DNA from: Saccharina japonica
Taxonomy: Eukaryota; Sar; Phaeophyceae; Laminariales; Laminariaceae
DNA length: 64,000 nt
Assembly: GCA_008828725.1 (NCBI GenBank)
Contig: MEHQ01002986.1
Span: 428,985 to 492,984, forward strand
Reading direction: 5' to 3'
Numbering within the stretch: the first letter of the stretch is position 1; each line of letters begins with the position of its first letter. The translations under genes were made by a program, and so were the position numbers. Of this stretch, positions 46,278-60,945 are shown in pieces. The notes under the pieces are model-generated. The model did no database searches. It was not told where the DNA came from and saw only the letters and a program-made list of their open reading frames with translations.

Positions 46278-48346
46278 AGGCAGCTGGTGCTGCGTCTTCA
46301 AAGTAGCGACGGTCCGGAGACGTACCGCTGCTGCTGGTGCTGCTGGTCGTGCTGCTGTNATACTTTTTTCATATTGCAAGTAGTAGTGCCGGTGCTGCTC
46401 GTTCTGGGATATTTGGGGGGTACTGCTGCTGCTGCTGCTGTGCGTACTCGTACATACAGCCGCAGCACTCGATGGCAAAAAAAAAAGAGTCCGTGCAGAT
46501 TTCCACCACGAGCACCACGGCGCTCTTGCCCCGAAGGGAACACTGCCTGCGGCTGCTGTTGTTTTCGCACATGGTTGGGGGGAGCAACGTAGTGCTCTCT
46601 GCGTGGTGTCTGCTATTCGTTGACTCTGGGCAAAAAGCAAAAATCGGTTCACGTATGTACAAATTCAAGTCGTTTTGTCTATATACGAACGACGTATGGA
46701 TTATTTTGGGCCTATTATTTTTGTATCATGAAAAAAATCGTCGTATTCGTATGTACCTGGTATGATACGAACGTATGATCGAGCACACAGGTTCCTTATG
46801 GACTCTATTTCCAACTTAAAAAGAAATCGGGCTGCAAGAAGTGAGGGACAGAGGACCTGAATTGACCAGAAAAAAAAAACACAAACGCTGCGACGTATCT
46901 GTATACGTGTTCGTACGTATGTACGACTCGTATGTATCATATCATGGCAGCAAAGCAGCAGAGGAGAGGAGAGGCAGAGTGGAGAGGAAAGGAAAGGAGA
47001 GAAAGGAGGACCCAATTACTTGCTTTTGCAATGAAGAGGAGATGCCTCGCATACTTTCGAGCTGTGTGCTTCGTGGAGAGAGGGCCTATGTGCCCTATAT
47101 GCTAAAGTTTTGGAAGAGCAGGGCACACACGCGCGATGCATCGAAGAAGCCCTAAGTACTACGTATCCGATCCCGATGCGATCCGAGGGAGGGTAGGGTG
47201 TCGATCGGTTCTGGTGTTCTGGATGGTGCTGCTGGTGCTGGTCAGGTCTTGATCTCTTGGGCGGCATGGATAATGGATGAACTCCTGACGAAATAAAAAA
47301 AAAGTAAACCGCTGGTGGAAATTCAATTTGTACCGCTGTATTTCGTGAGTCATATTTTTTATACTAAAAACAGTATAGGCGGTACGCAGGCAGCCCCAAC
47401 GTCTCACAAAGCTACATACTGTACCTGGTACAATACCGTTTTGATATAGGAACCGAAAAAGACACGTAGGAAAAACAAAAGGTAAAAAAGTAAAAAATAG
47501 TTTTATGGGCGCTCTACAGCTCTTCTGCTGGCCTATACAGCTCTGCTCGCTTGTCTGCCGCCTCTCTCTCTGTCTACCTGTGCGGTGCAAGCAAGCCTCT
47601 CTGGAAGCGCCAGCAGGCGTTCGGCCTGCTCCCGCGCTGATGCTCGTCGGCATTCGCACTCGGCAGCAGTAGCACAGCACCAAAGCACGGGAGACGTACG
47701 AGGAAAGGCACATGTACAACAAACAACAACAAACAACCGAATTCTTATCGTGCTCCTGTACACAAAAACGAAGACAGAGCTCTAAAACAGACACAAAGGA
47801 CACAACCTCAGACCTGTTTGATGGAATCCAGACAGAACCCAAGCAGCAGCGGCAGCAGCAGGCTAAACAGGCCCAGCCCAGCCCAGCTCAGCCCAGCCCA
47901 CAGCCCACAGCCCAAACTCTCCAGTGCTTCCCCCACCCTGCCCCGAGAGCCCTGTCGATTCGCGCAGCCGTGCTCCGTCGTGGCTGCTTTGACGTTTCCC
48001 TCCCGCTCCAAAAAAATGTAGGCGCTTGCGTTGAAAAATGCAATAATTCTATGTTGATTTTAACGTATGTGCTGGATGCTTTGGTCCCTCACCGAAAAAT
48101 GTTGATGAGTGATGTGAGAGGACTGGAGAGGGGGGTTGGGCTGGGAGAGGACCAACATTTCTCGGCATAAAAAATATTTTCCTGTTCAAAAATTTCGAAA
48201 AATGATACAAAACCATCTCAAAAATCACATTTTCCCGTCTTTTTCCTTCTTCTTTTTCGATTTTTGATCGGACTTTTTTTCAAAATGTTGTCCCTTTGTT
48301 GATTGAGCAAGTGCTGTACATGTATATCGAGTAATAGACCAAAAAC
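44597..48346 (-). repeat. C unit, complete reversed copy
   Basis: Reverse complement of a C unit, with 19 CAG units where copy 1 has 16. Confidence 0.9.
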
Positions 48347-49068
48347 ATTCCGTGCACCCAGTTGGGTGGAAGTTTTTGGGACACCCAGTTTCTGTTATTA
48401 GGTTTTACTGTTTACTCGTACGTAGTGCACCAGACCCGATCCACAACCGTGGGATGGGTTCACGGTTCGCGCTTCGCGCTCTCGATTACGGTTCGGCTTC
48501 GCGCTCACGCCTCCGGCGGCTCCTGCGGAGGGCTGATTATAGTTCTGCACCTTGTGGGTGGGAGCAGGGTGCCAAATGGGATCAGATCGGGTGGGATCAG
48601 GTCCGGGTGGAGCAGGTGCGAAACCCGGTCCTTCGCCCCACCCGGACCTGATCCCACCCGGATCTGATCCCATTTGGCACCCTGCTCCCACCCACAAGGT
48701 GCAGAACGTTCTGCACCTTGTGGGTGGGAGCAGGGTGCCAAATGGGATCAGATCCGGGTGGGATCAGGTCCGGGTGGGGCGAAGGACCGGGTTTCGCACC
48801 TGCTCCACCCGGACCTGATCCCACCCGATCTGATCCCATTTGGCACCCTGCTCCCACCCACAAGGTGCAGAACTATAATCAGCCCTCCGCAGGAGCCGCC
48901 GGAGGCGTGAGCGCGAAGCCGAACCGTAATCGAGAGCGCGAAGCGCGAACCGTGAACCCATCCCACGGTTGTGGATCGGGTCTGGTGCACTACGTACGAG
49001 TAAACAGTAAAACCTAATAACAGAAACTGGGTGTCCCAAAAACTTCCACCCAACTGGGTGCACGGAAT
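48347..49068. mobile_element. Two I elements back to back at the palindrome centre
   Basis: Each half is itself a hairpin; the joined pair is a perfect palindrome. Compared with 17,335-17,939 the arms have many small deletions. Confidence 0.8.
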
Positions 49069-51138
49069 GTTTTTGGTCTATTACTCGATATACATGTACA
49101 GCACTTGCTCAATCAACAAAGGGACAACATTTTGAAAAAAAGTCCGATCAAAAATCGAAAAAGAAGAAGGAAAAAGACGGGAAAATGTGATTTTTGAGAT
49201 GGTTTTGTATCATTTTTCGAAATTTTTGAACAGGAAAATATTTTTTATGCCGAGAAATGTTGGTCCTCTCCCAGCCCAACCCCCCTCTCCAGTCCTCTCA
49301 CATCACTCATCAACATTTTTCGGTGAGGGACCAAAGCATCCAGCACATACGTTAAAATCAACATAGAATTATTGCATTTTTCAACGCAAGCGCCTACATT
49401 TTTTTGGAGCGGGAGGGAAACGTCAAAGCAGCCACGACGGAGCACGGCTGCGCGAATCGACAGGGCTCTCGGGGCAGGGTGGGGGAAGCACTGGAGCAGT
49501 TTGGGCTGTGGGCTGTGGGCTGGGCTGAGCTGGGCTGGGCTGGGCCTGTTTAGCCTGCTGCTGCCGCTGCTGCTTGGGTTCTGTCTGGATTCCATCAAAC
49601 AGGTCTGAGGTTGTGTCCTTTGTGTCTGTTTTAGAGCTCTGTCTTCGTTTTTGTGTACAGGAGCACGATAAGAATTCGGTTGTTTGTTGTTGTTTGTTGT
49701 ACATGTGCCTTTCCTCGTACGTCTCCCGTGCTTTGGTGCTGTGCTACTGCTGCCGAGTGCGAATGCCGACGAGCATCAGCGCGGGAGCAGGCCGAACGCC
49801 TGCTGGCGCTTCCAGAGAGGCTTGCTTGCACCGCACAGGTAGACAGAGAGAGAGGCGGCAGACAAGCGAGCAGAGCTGTATAGGCCAGCAGAAGAGCTGT
49901 AGAGCGCCCATAAAACTATTTTTTACTTTTTTACCTTTTGTTTTTCCTACGTGTCTTTTTCGGTTCCTATATCAAAACGGTATTGTACCAGGTACAGTAT
50001 GTAGCTTTGTGAGACGTTGGGGCTGCCTGCGTACCGCCTATACTGTTTTTAGTATAAAAAATATGACTCACGAAATACAGCGGTACAAATTGAATTTCCA
50101 CCAGCGGTTTACTTTTTTTTTATTTCGTCAGGAGTTCATCCATTATCCATGCCGCCCAAGAGATCAAGACCTGACCAGCACCAGCAGCACCATCCAGAAC
50201 ACCAGAACCGATCGACACCCTACCCTCCCTCGGATCGCATCGGGATCGGATACGTAGTACTTAGGGCTTCTTCGATGCATCGCGCGTGTGTGCCCTGCTC
50301 TTCCAAAACTTTAGCATATAGGGCACATAGGCCCTCTCTCCACGAAGCACACAGCTCGAAAGTATGCGAGGCATCTCCTCTTCATTGCAAAAGCAAGTAA
50401 TTGGGTCCTCCTTTCTCTCCTTTCCTTTCCTCTCCACTCTGCCTCTCCTCTCCTCTGCTGCTTTGCTGCCATGATATGATACATACGAGTCGTACATACG
50501 TACGAACACGTATACAGATACGTCGCAGCGTTTGTGTTTTTTTTTTCTGGTCAATTCAGGTCCTCTGTCCCTCACTTCTTGCAGCCCGATTTCTTTTTAA
50601 GTTGGAAATAGAGTCCATAAGGAACCTGTGTGCTCGATCATACGTTCGTATCATACCAGGTACATACGAATACGACGATTTTTTTCATGATACAAAAATA
50701 ATAGGCCCAAAATAATCCATACGTCGTTCGTATATAGACAAAACGACTTGAATTTGTACATACGTGAACCGATTTTTGCTTTTTGCCCAGAGTCAACGAA
50801 TAGCAGACACCACGCAGAGAGCACTACGTTGCTCCCCCCAACCATGTGCGAAAACAACAGCAGCCGCAGGCAGTGTTCCCTTCGGGGCAAGAGCGCCGTG
50901 GTGCTCGTGGTGGAAATCTGCACGGACTCTTTTTTTTTTGCCATCGAGTGCTGCGGCTGTATGTACGAGTACGCACAGCAGCAGCAGCAGCAGTACCCCC
51001 CAAATATCCCAGAACGAGCAGCACCGGCACTACTACTTGCAATATGAAAAAAGTATNACAGCAGCACGACCAGCAGCACCAGCAGCAGCGGTACGTCTCC
51101 GGACCGTCGCTACTTTGAAGACGCAGCACCAGCTGCCT

Positions 51139-51197
<59 letters not shown>

Positions 51198-52819
51198 GTA
51201 GGAGCAGTAGCAGAGACGGCAGCACCAGCACCAGCACAAGTACCCGCAGCAGCAGCAGTAGCAACGGCAGTAGTATACTGTAGTCTCGAGCGATCCGTGA
51301 GAAACGAACAGGATTGCTCGACGACCCCTTTTTGTTTTACTGCTGCTGCTTTTTTTTTTTCTTTGTTCTGTGTCCTGTATTATTCCTTTCGGCTACGTAA
51401 TCTTGTGGAATCTCAGCAGCAGCAGCAGCAGCAGCAGTACTCTCGACGAAAACGACTGCTGCTGCTGCTGCTGCTGCTGTGCTCTTGTGTTCCGCAGTTC
51501 TGCAGCTCTTCTTCGCTATATGGAGCTGTGCTCTCTCAGCAAAGCTCTGGGTAGAGTACGATATGATACTGATACCTCATACATACCCTCTCCATCATGC
51601 ACGCCCTGATGATCGATCACCACAAAAATCGGAGAGCGACTTTTATTTGAATCTTTTTTTTTTTTATCTGGCGCACTACGATTACTTGCGTGATACTTAC
51701 AAACATCAACTCAGCCCAGACCACGCGCTCCTCCCCGATCCAATTTATACAAATAACTACGACCTACTCGCTTGATTGTTGATTTGCTTCAGTATGTTTA
51801 CTTTCTATTATTTTTCCTTTTCGCTTTTTTCTTTCTTTTCTCTTTTTTTTCTCTTGCATGCACCTGGATTGCTAGCAGGGTAGGTCTTGCCTGTCGCATA
51901 TGGCATTGCATTGTCTGCTCTGCTTACTGCACTGAGTGTAGTATCTCTGTGTCGTAGTTTTGTGACCACAGAACTGGTACCTTTTTAGGATGATGAATCG
52001 GCACGGACACTGGGTGTGCTGGATGTCGACGGGTAGAAAGGAAGGTTTAATGTGAAGAACACACACATATACTCTCGGCACAGCCTATAGACGCAGCACA
52101 GCACAGCAGCAGCAGAGCAAACACACTTGTGTTACTATTACCATTACTATCAATAACAACATTTAAGGGGGGGGGGGTGACGAGAGGCTCGGAGCTTCGA
52201 ACTGGGTGTATATTATGGTCTGTACCAAGTCTGTACGTGTGGAGCATTCTCGACTTGCGCTCGCAGCAGACATTACGAAGATTTTCGTATACGTAGCGAG
52301 GGGGGGGGGGCGGGGGGCGGGGTGTTACAACTCTATTTCCCACTCTCCGGAGGCCGAAAACATAATGCCCGTTCAATGTGAATATCGTCATACAAACGTG
52401 TACTATATTTCGGGCCAACGTTTATAATGGTCGGTGTTATGGATGGGTGTTCTCACATTGTTCTTGTACGTAGCCCATTTGTCATTTTCCCGTGAACTCT
52501 ACGAAAGCCCGTGGTGGTCCCCGCTGTGTGTGTGTGGTCCTCTCATCATCATGTGTTACCATTTTGAGTGCTGTTGGATGCTTTTTCTGCCGAAGATTTT
52601 CTTTTTCGCTTTTTATTCCGCGCCGGCGTACCATGGCCAAGATCTCGCTCTCCGCGCGCACCGCAAAAGCAGCCCGCGCACAAGATACATTCATACATAT
52701 CATCATAGGATATACGCCGGCACGTAGCCATAGTCTCCTTGCAAGGCAGGCAGACAGGGACAGAGAGGCAGACTTGAAATGAAACATACGTTAATATTGA
52801 CATATTCATATCATACCCC
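49069..52819 (+). repeat. C unit, complete forward copy
   Basis: Mirror of the preceding copy. Differs from the next C copy at roughly eight points seen by eye. Confidence 0.9.
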
Positions 52820-52820
52820 T

Positions 52821-53313
52821 GACCGACACTTGGGATGACGGTTCGACGGTTCGCGCTTCGCGCTCTCGATTCACGGTTCGCACTTCGCGCTCACGGCCTC
52901 CGGCGGCTCCTGCGGAGGGCTGATCATATTTCTGCACCTTGTGGGTGGGAGCAGGGTGCCAAATGGGATCAGATCCGGGTGAGATCAGGTCCGGGTGGAA
53001 GCAGGGTGCGAAGGGGGAGCCGGGTGTTACCGTGCTCCCACCCGGACCTGATCCCACCCAGATCTGATCCCATTTGGCACCCTGCTCCCACCCACAAGGT
53101 GCAGAACTATAATCAGCCCTCCGCAGGAGCCGCCGGAGGCGGTGAGCGCGAAGCACGAACCGTAAATCGAGAGCGCGAAGCGCGAACCGTCCTCCCACGT
53201 ATGTGGATCAGGGTTCTTGGTGCACTATTAAATACGAGTACGAGTAAACAGTAAAACCTATATAACAGAAACTGGGTGTCCCAAACAATTCCACCCAACT
53301 GGGTGCACGGAAT
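52821..53313. mobile_element. Fold-back I, left outer arm missing
   Basis: Starts inside the left arm (GACCGACACTTGGGATGACG) directly after C, has the full centre and right arm. Confidence 0.75.
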
Positions 53314-55383
53314 GTTTTTGGTCTATTACTCGATATACATGTACAGCACTTGCTCAATCAACAAAGGGACAACATTTTGAAAAAAAGTCCGATCAAAAAT
53401 CGAAAAAGAAGAAGGAAAAAGACGGGAAAATGTGAGTTTTGAGATGGTTTTGTATCATTTTTCGAAATTTTTGAACAGGAAAATATTTTTTATGCCGAGA
53501 AATGTTGGTCCTCTCCCAGCCCAACCCCCCTCTCCAGTCCTCTCACATCACTCATCAACATTTTTCGGTGAGGGACCAAAGCATCCAGCACATACGTTAA
53601 AATCAACATAGAATTATTGCATTTTTCAACGCAAGCGCCTACATTTTTTTGGAGCGGGAGGGAAACGTCAAAGCAGCCACGACGGAGCACGGCTGCGCGA
53701 ATCGACAGGGCTCTCGGGGCAGGGTGGGGGAAGCACTGGAGCAGTTTGGGCTGTGGGCTGTGGGCTGGGCTGAGCTGGGCTGGGCTGGGCCTGTTTAGCC
53801 TGCTGCTGCCGCTGCTGCTTGGGTTCTGTCTGGATTCCATCAAACAGGTCTGAGGTTGTGTCCTTTGTGTCTGTTTTAGAGCTCTGTCTTCGTTTTTGTG
53901 TACAGGAGCACGATAAGAATTCGGTTGTTTGTTGTTGTTTGTTGTACATGTGCCTTTCCTCGTACGTCTCCCGTGCTTTGGTGCTGTGCTACTGCTGCCG
54001 AGTGCGAATGCCGACGAGCATCAGCGCGGGAGCAGGCCGAACGCCTGCTGGCGCTTCCAGAGAGGCTTGCTTGCACCGCACAGGTAGACAGAGAGAGAGG
54101 TGGCAGACAAGCGAGCAGAGCTGTATAGGCCAGCAGAAGAGCTGTAGAGCGCCCATAAAACTATTTTTTACTTTTTTACCTTTTGTTTTTCCTACGTGTC
54201 TTTTTCGGTTCCTATATCAAAACGGTATTGTACCAGGTACAGTATGTAGCTTTGTGAGACGTTGGGGCTGCCTGCGTACCGCCTATACTGTTTTTAGTAT
54301 AAAAAATATGACTCACGAAATACAGCGGTACAAATTGAATTTCCACCAGCGGTTTACTTTTTTTTTATTTCGTCAGGAGTTCATCCATTATCCATGCCGC
54401 CCAAGAGATCAAGACCTGACCAGCACCAGCAGCACCATCCAGAACACCAGAACCGATCGACACCCTACCCTCCCTCGGATCGCATCGGGATCGGATACGT
54501 AGTACTTAGGGCTTCTTCGATGCATCGCGCGTGTGTGCCCTGCTCTTCCAAAACTTTAGCATATAGGGCACATAGGCCCTCTCTCCACGAAGCACACAGC
54601 TCGAAAGTATGCGAGGCATCTCCTCTTCATTGCAAAAGCAAGTAATTGGGTCCTCCTTTCTCTCCTTTCCTTTCCTCTCCACTCTGCCTCTCCTCTCCTC
54701 TGCTGCTTTGCTGCCATGATATGATACATACGAGTCGTACATACGTACGAAAACGTATACAGATACGTCGCAGCGTTTGTGTTTTTTTTTTCTGGTCAAT
54801 TCAGGTCCTCTGTCCCTCACTTCTTGCAGCCCGATTTCTTTTTAAGTTGGAAATAGAGTCCATAAGGAACCTGTGTGCTCGATCATACGTTCGTATCATA
54901 CCAGGTACATACGAATACGACGATTTTTTTCATGATACAAAAATAATAGGCCCAAAATATTCCATACGTCGTTCGTATATAGACAAAACGACTTGAATTT
55001 GTACATACGTGAACCGATTTTTGCTTTTTGCCCAGAGTCAACGAATAGCAGACACCACGCAGAGAGCACTACGTTGCTCCCCCCAACCATGTGCGAAAAC
55101 AACAGCAGCCGCAGGCAGTGTTCCCTTCGGGGCAAGAGCGCCGTGGTGCTCGTGGTGGAAATCTGCACGGACTCTTTTTTTTTTGCCATCGAGTGCTGCG
55201 GCTGTATGTACGAGTACGCACAGCAGCAGCAGCAGCAGTACCCCCCAAATATCCCAGAACGAGCAGCACCGGCACTACTACTTGCAATATGAAAAAAGTA
55301 TGACAGCAGCACGACCAGCAGCACCAGCAGCAGCGGTACGTCTCCGGACCGTCGCTACTTTGAAGACGCAGCACCAGCTGCCT

Positions 55384-55442
<59 letters not shown>

Positions 55443-57061
55443 GTAGGAGCAGTAGCAGAGACGGCAGCACCAGCACCAGCACAAGTACCCGCAGCAGCAG
55501 CAGTAGCAACGGCAGTAGTATACTGTAGTCTCGAGCGATCCGTGAGAAACGAACAGGATTGCTCGACGACCCCTTTTTGTTTTACTGCTGCTGCTTTTTT
55601 TTTTTCTTTGTTCTGTGTCCTGTATTATTCCTTTCGGCTACGTAATCTTGTGGAATCTCAGCAGCAGCAGCAGCAGCAGCAGTACTCTCGACGAAAACGA
55701 CTGCTGCTGCTGCTGCTGCTGCTGTGCTCTTGTGTTCCGCAGTTCTGCAGCTCTTCTTCGCTATATGGAGCTGTGCTCTCTCAGCAAAGCTCTGGGTAGA
55801 GTACGATATGATACTGATACCTCATACATACCCTCTCCATCATGCACGCCCTGATGATCGATCACCACAAAAATCGGAGAGCGACTTTTATTTGAATCTT
55901 TTTTTTTTTTATCTGGCGCACTACGATTACTTGCGTGATACTTACAAACATCAACTCAGCCCAGACCACGCGCTCCTCCCCGATCCAATTTATACAAATA
56001 ACTACGACCTACTCGCTTGATTGTTGATTTGCTTCAGTATGTTTACTTTCTATTATTTTTCCTTTTTCGCTTTTTTCTTTCTTTTCTCTTTTTTTTCTCT
56101 TGCATGCACCTGGATTGCTAGCAGGGTAGGTCTTGCCTGTCGCATATGGCATTGCATTGTCTGCTCTGCTTACTGCACTGAGTGTAGTATCTCTGTGTCG
56201 TAGTTTTGTGACCACAGAACTGGTACCTTTTTAGGATGATGAATCGGCACGGACACTGGGTGTGCTGGATGTCGACGGGTAGAAAGGAAGGTTTAATGTG
56301 AAGAACACACACATATACTCTCGGCACAGCCTATAGACGCAGCACAGCACAGCAGCAGCAGAGCAAACACACTTGTGTTACTATTACCATTACTATCAAT
56401 AACAACATTTAAGGGGGGGGGGGTGACGAGAGGCTCGGAGCTTCGAACTGGGTGTATATTATGGTCTGTACCAAGTCTGTACGTGTGGAGCATTCTCGAC
56501 TTGCGCTCGCAGCAGACATTACGAAGATTTTCGTATACGTAGCGAGGGGGGGGGGGGGGGGGGCGGGGTGTTACAACTCTATTTCCCACTCTCCGGAGGC
56601 CGAAAACATAATGCCCGTTCAATGTGAATATCGTCATACAAACGTGTACTATATTTCGGGCCAACGTTTATAATGGTCGGTTTTATGGATGGGTGTTCTC
56701 ACATTGTTCTTGTACGTAGCCCATTTGTCATTTTCCCGTGAACTCTACGAAAGCCCGTGGTGGTCCCCGCTGTGTGTGTGTGGTCCTCTCATCATCATGT
56801 GTTACCATTTTGAGTGCTGTTGGATGCTTTTTCTGCCGAAGATTTTCTTTTTCGCTTTTTATTCCGCGCCGGCGTACCATGGCCAAGATCTCGCTCTCCG
56901 CGCGCACCGCAAAAGCAGCCCGCGCACAAGATACATTCATACATATCATCATAGGATATACGCCGGCACGTAGCCATAGTCTCCTTGCAAGGCAGGCAGA
57001 CAGGGACAGAGAGGCAGACTTGAAATGAAACATACGTTAATATTGACATATTCATATCATA
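53314..57061 (+). repeat. C unit, last forward copy
   Basis: Continues into D exactly as C does in copy 1. At the position of the palindrome N it has G (55,302), whereas copy 1 has C (19,924). Confidence 0.9.
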
Positions 57062-57176
57062 CCCTCTCATCTTAATTCATCATCCAATCGCCAGCAGTAA
57101 ATAGGTTAATCGCGCTCGACATTTAGTGGAGATTATTATTATTATCTTGTCCCAGCAGCAGTACTCGCAGCAAGGT

Positions 57177-57450
57177 ATAGTCTGTGACCCACGTGACCAC
57201 AGAATTAGTACCTGGTACTCGTTATATACCATGTACGATCTATCTCTCTACGCGCGTTTGTATCATAAACGTAGGATAACTCTTATAGGACTGGAGTCCC
57301 GTTTTGGGGACAAATTACTTAGAATTAGAGTGGATTGTCCCCAAAACGGGTCTGCAGTCCTAAAAGGGATAAGAAAGAAGGACGGACACTGCTTTATGAA
57401 GTACCAGGTAGTTGGGTAGAAAGTAATGTGAAGACAACGCACACACACTC
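57177..57450 (+). repeat. Diverged repeat R split by a P1 MITE, copy 2
   Basis: Counterpart of 21,969-22,251, with the 89-bp MITE at 57,280-57,368 flanked by ATAA. The SINE found at 21,785-21,968 is absent here. Confidence 0.65.
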
Positions 57451-58211
57451 ACTCGTGTGGTCCCACTCTAGTGCGGTGCCAGCCCAGCTTTTCCCAGATC
57501 CCGAACGACGATGTCCGCACTAAAACCAGCTCTGCCTACTGGCGAGGCACCGCATTCTACAGCTGGGGGACCCCGAACCGTCCTGATTCAGTGCGGTACA
57601 TAGCAAGCTTGGCGGTACTACTCAGCTGCTGCTATTTCGTCTCGCCGAATTCAGAAAATAAATAATTAACTCTAATTTTGGTATGTACAATAATTAAATA
57701 GTAATCAATCCAATACGAGTATAGGTCCAGCCACGAGCTTCCCGCGCTCCTGCATCCCCTCCTTGTGATTGTGCGTTATTAATAGCACAATGCTGTACGT
57801 AGTACCCACCGGGTTATATCATACTGGTAGCATATTATACGTACTGCTGTTGTTGTTGGAAGACGTCGTGTTAAGTGACTATTATTGTCGACCGGGTACG
57901 AGTAGTATATAGAAAGGGCTGTTTACTGTGAAGTACACACACATTCTTTCTGGTGCTCATATATTCGTTTCATAGCGATTTCCAGGGCACGACGTACAGG
58001 AGCCGTGTCCTTACAACTTATGTTATAAGCGTGGTAAGAGTACGTCTGGTGTAGGCTGCGCTGTGTGCCGCGCTATCTCGGGACGACCATGGATCTTAAA
58101 AGGACACCGGTATGACTTAGATCGTCTCTTATCTTCATTACGTAAGCCTCGCCTTTTTCTTGTGTCGTTTCCATCCCATTTATTATCTTCGCCCCCTTCT
58201 TTTTCTCTCTC

Positions 58212-58450
58212 TCCATCATCATCCTGCAGTACGTAGCTCAGATCCGGGGTGACATGCCAAGTTGGCCCTTATCCCCACTCCGTCCCGGCATTATAGGGAT
58301 TCGAGGGTCTATGGGACTACGGCCATGCATGAAAATGAAGGACCCCCCCCCCCCCATATAATATGAATTGTCGTAACTCGGATCTGGGGTCACAAAGCAG
58401 GCTCCTCCCCCCCCCCTCCCCACTACGGTTACTCCTTGCGTTTTTATCGC
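58212..58450. mobile_element. LINE tail module V nested in a reverse SINE, intact version
   Basis: SINE body in reverse is broken by module V (58,270-58,355, plus orientation, ending in 14 C). The target CGTARCTCRGATCYGGGGT appears on both sides (about 58,231 and 58,371), a probable target duplication of about 17-20 bp. Confidence 0.7.
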
Positions 58451-60212
58451 AAGAAGCCATGTCTTCCCTCACGTCGATTCGCGTCGAATTGCGCCTACCG
58501 ACGCTACGTATATGGCCACGCTGTGATACATTTGGGCGTTCGGCAAAATGGTTCCTTTTTTTTCTTGCAATAAAAATCTCAAAAGCTCACCACGACGGCA
58601 CTCGATTTCGGGTACGTATATACCAAAATGCTGCTATTTACGGGGGACCGTAGTAAATAGGACCAAATATTGTTAGTAAACGTGGAAAAATATATATACT
58701 GTAGGTTTTTGTTTGTACCGTACGTCCTATTTACTAGTATTTACTATGGTTCTCCGCAATAGTACAAGCAGTATTAATAATTATAATAGTTGCATTTGAA
58801 GCTAACCACTACGATTGATGGACCTCTCTCGTACCCGGTACGTTGGCATTTCACTTGCTTTTTACTTTTCACCAGTTTTACCCATTAATTTGCGTTTATT
58901 TTGTTGGGGCTTTTCTCTGTCTCATAGCCTGTGACCACAGAATTAGTCTGTGACCACAGAATTTGTACCTCTGACCTGGTATCTCTCTAGGATTAGGAAT
59001 CAGGACAGACATCAGTAGTGGGTGTACTGAATGTAGTGATTGATGCACTTGGGTGGGTGGAAATAACGGGTTTAATGTTTAATGTGAAGACAACACACAC
59101 CGGGGCGACCGGCTTGTAACGAAACAAATACCTGTGGCTCTAAAAACTTGGAGCAATTTGGCCCCCAAACGTAGGTGGTCTCTCGGTCAACACCAGCAGG
59201 ACAACTACGCGTAGCTCGTAAGCGCAACTACCCGGCGGGTGACAGATTCTTCCGTTTTTCCGCATAAGAGTACCTGATACTGCTGGATGATGTGCGTACC
59301 ATTGCATGTTTGCGGTATACCTGGTATATGATGGCATCATCCTGCTGGTGGTGGTGGTGGTGGTGGTAGGTGGTGGTGGTGGTGGTACATAGGTGTGTTC
59401 TATCATCGCTGTATGAATCGCAATCGTGGCGCCTTCCACCTTCTTTGTTTGTGTCCTTCGCTGACATCAAGCCGTGTTCTTTCTTCTGTCATCTACAGGC
59501 AGTAGGATCGATATAGTAACAGCAGGACACACCCAAAGAATGCCCGTGCTGATTCTTCACCCGACGTATGATATGCATGTATGTTGTATTTACAGTCAGT
59601 TATAAAATACGTACGTAGTGCACTGCTGTACTTAAACCGAAATATTACTCTAATTCCAAGTGATTTGTCCCCACAGGGGGACTGCAAGCTCAAAAACGTG
59701 GTCTTGTCTCTATATACAAAACAGAATGCAAGCCGTAAGCCGTGTAGTTGTAGTAGTAGTATGATATGTACCTTAACTCTAATATGGCCTTGTCGTCTTT
59801 TCCTTCAGAAAAAATGATCCCTCACTAATTCCAAGTAGTTTTGTTTCCTGGCGACAAGCCGATTTACCTGGTCTTACCTCTATTATGGCCTTAAACCGGT
59901 TGGTCTTAACATAAATGGGTACGTACACAACTCCTGTGTATGCGAATATCGTAGAGAAAGAGAGGTGCAAGCTACCACGGCCACAAACTACGACACAAAT
60001 TCATAGCAAATGCAGCAGCAGTGTGTAATGTATATATGTAGGGTAACAACGAATGGTTTCAGAACGGAAAGGTCTACGGAACAAGATATTTTTCCGAAAT
60101 CATCTTGTCCCCCCACTACGTACGGAACAAGAAGTTTTTCGGAAATTATCTGGTCGAGACAAGAGGGCCTTCCGAAAATATAATGTTCGACTTTTTTTTT
60201 TCATGTAGCACC

Positions 60213-60945
<733 letters not shown>

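Larger units (their letters stand above)
44597..52819. repeat. 8.2-kb near-perfect palindrome
   Basis: Left arm 44,597-48,707, right arm 48,708-52,819, no spacer (centre GCAGAAC/GTTCTGC). Position pairs sum to 97,415 near the centre and 97,416 further out, so one single-base indel (about 47,918 against 49,498) separates the arms. An N at 46,359 is mirrored exactly by an N at 51,057. Arms consist of C plus half of I. Confidence 0.95.

Noticed and set aside
44597..52819. Novel palindromic amplification system
   Set aside because: The mirrored N and single-difference arms point first to an assembly artefact; it is reported as a finding but not as an established biological structure.
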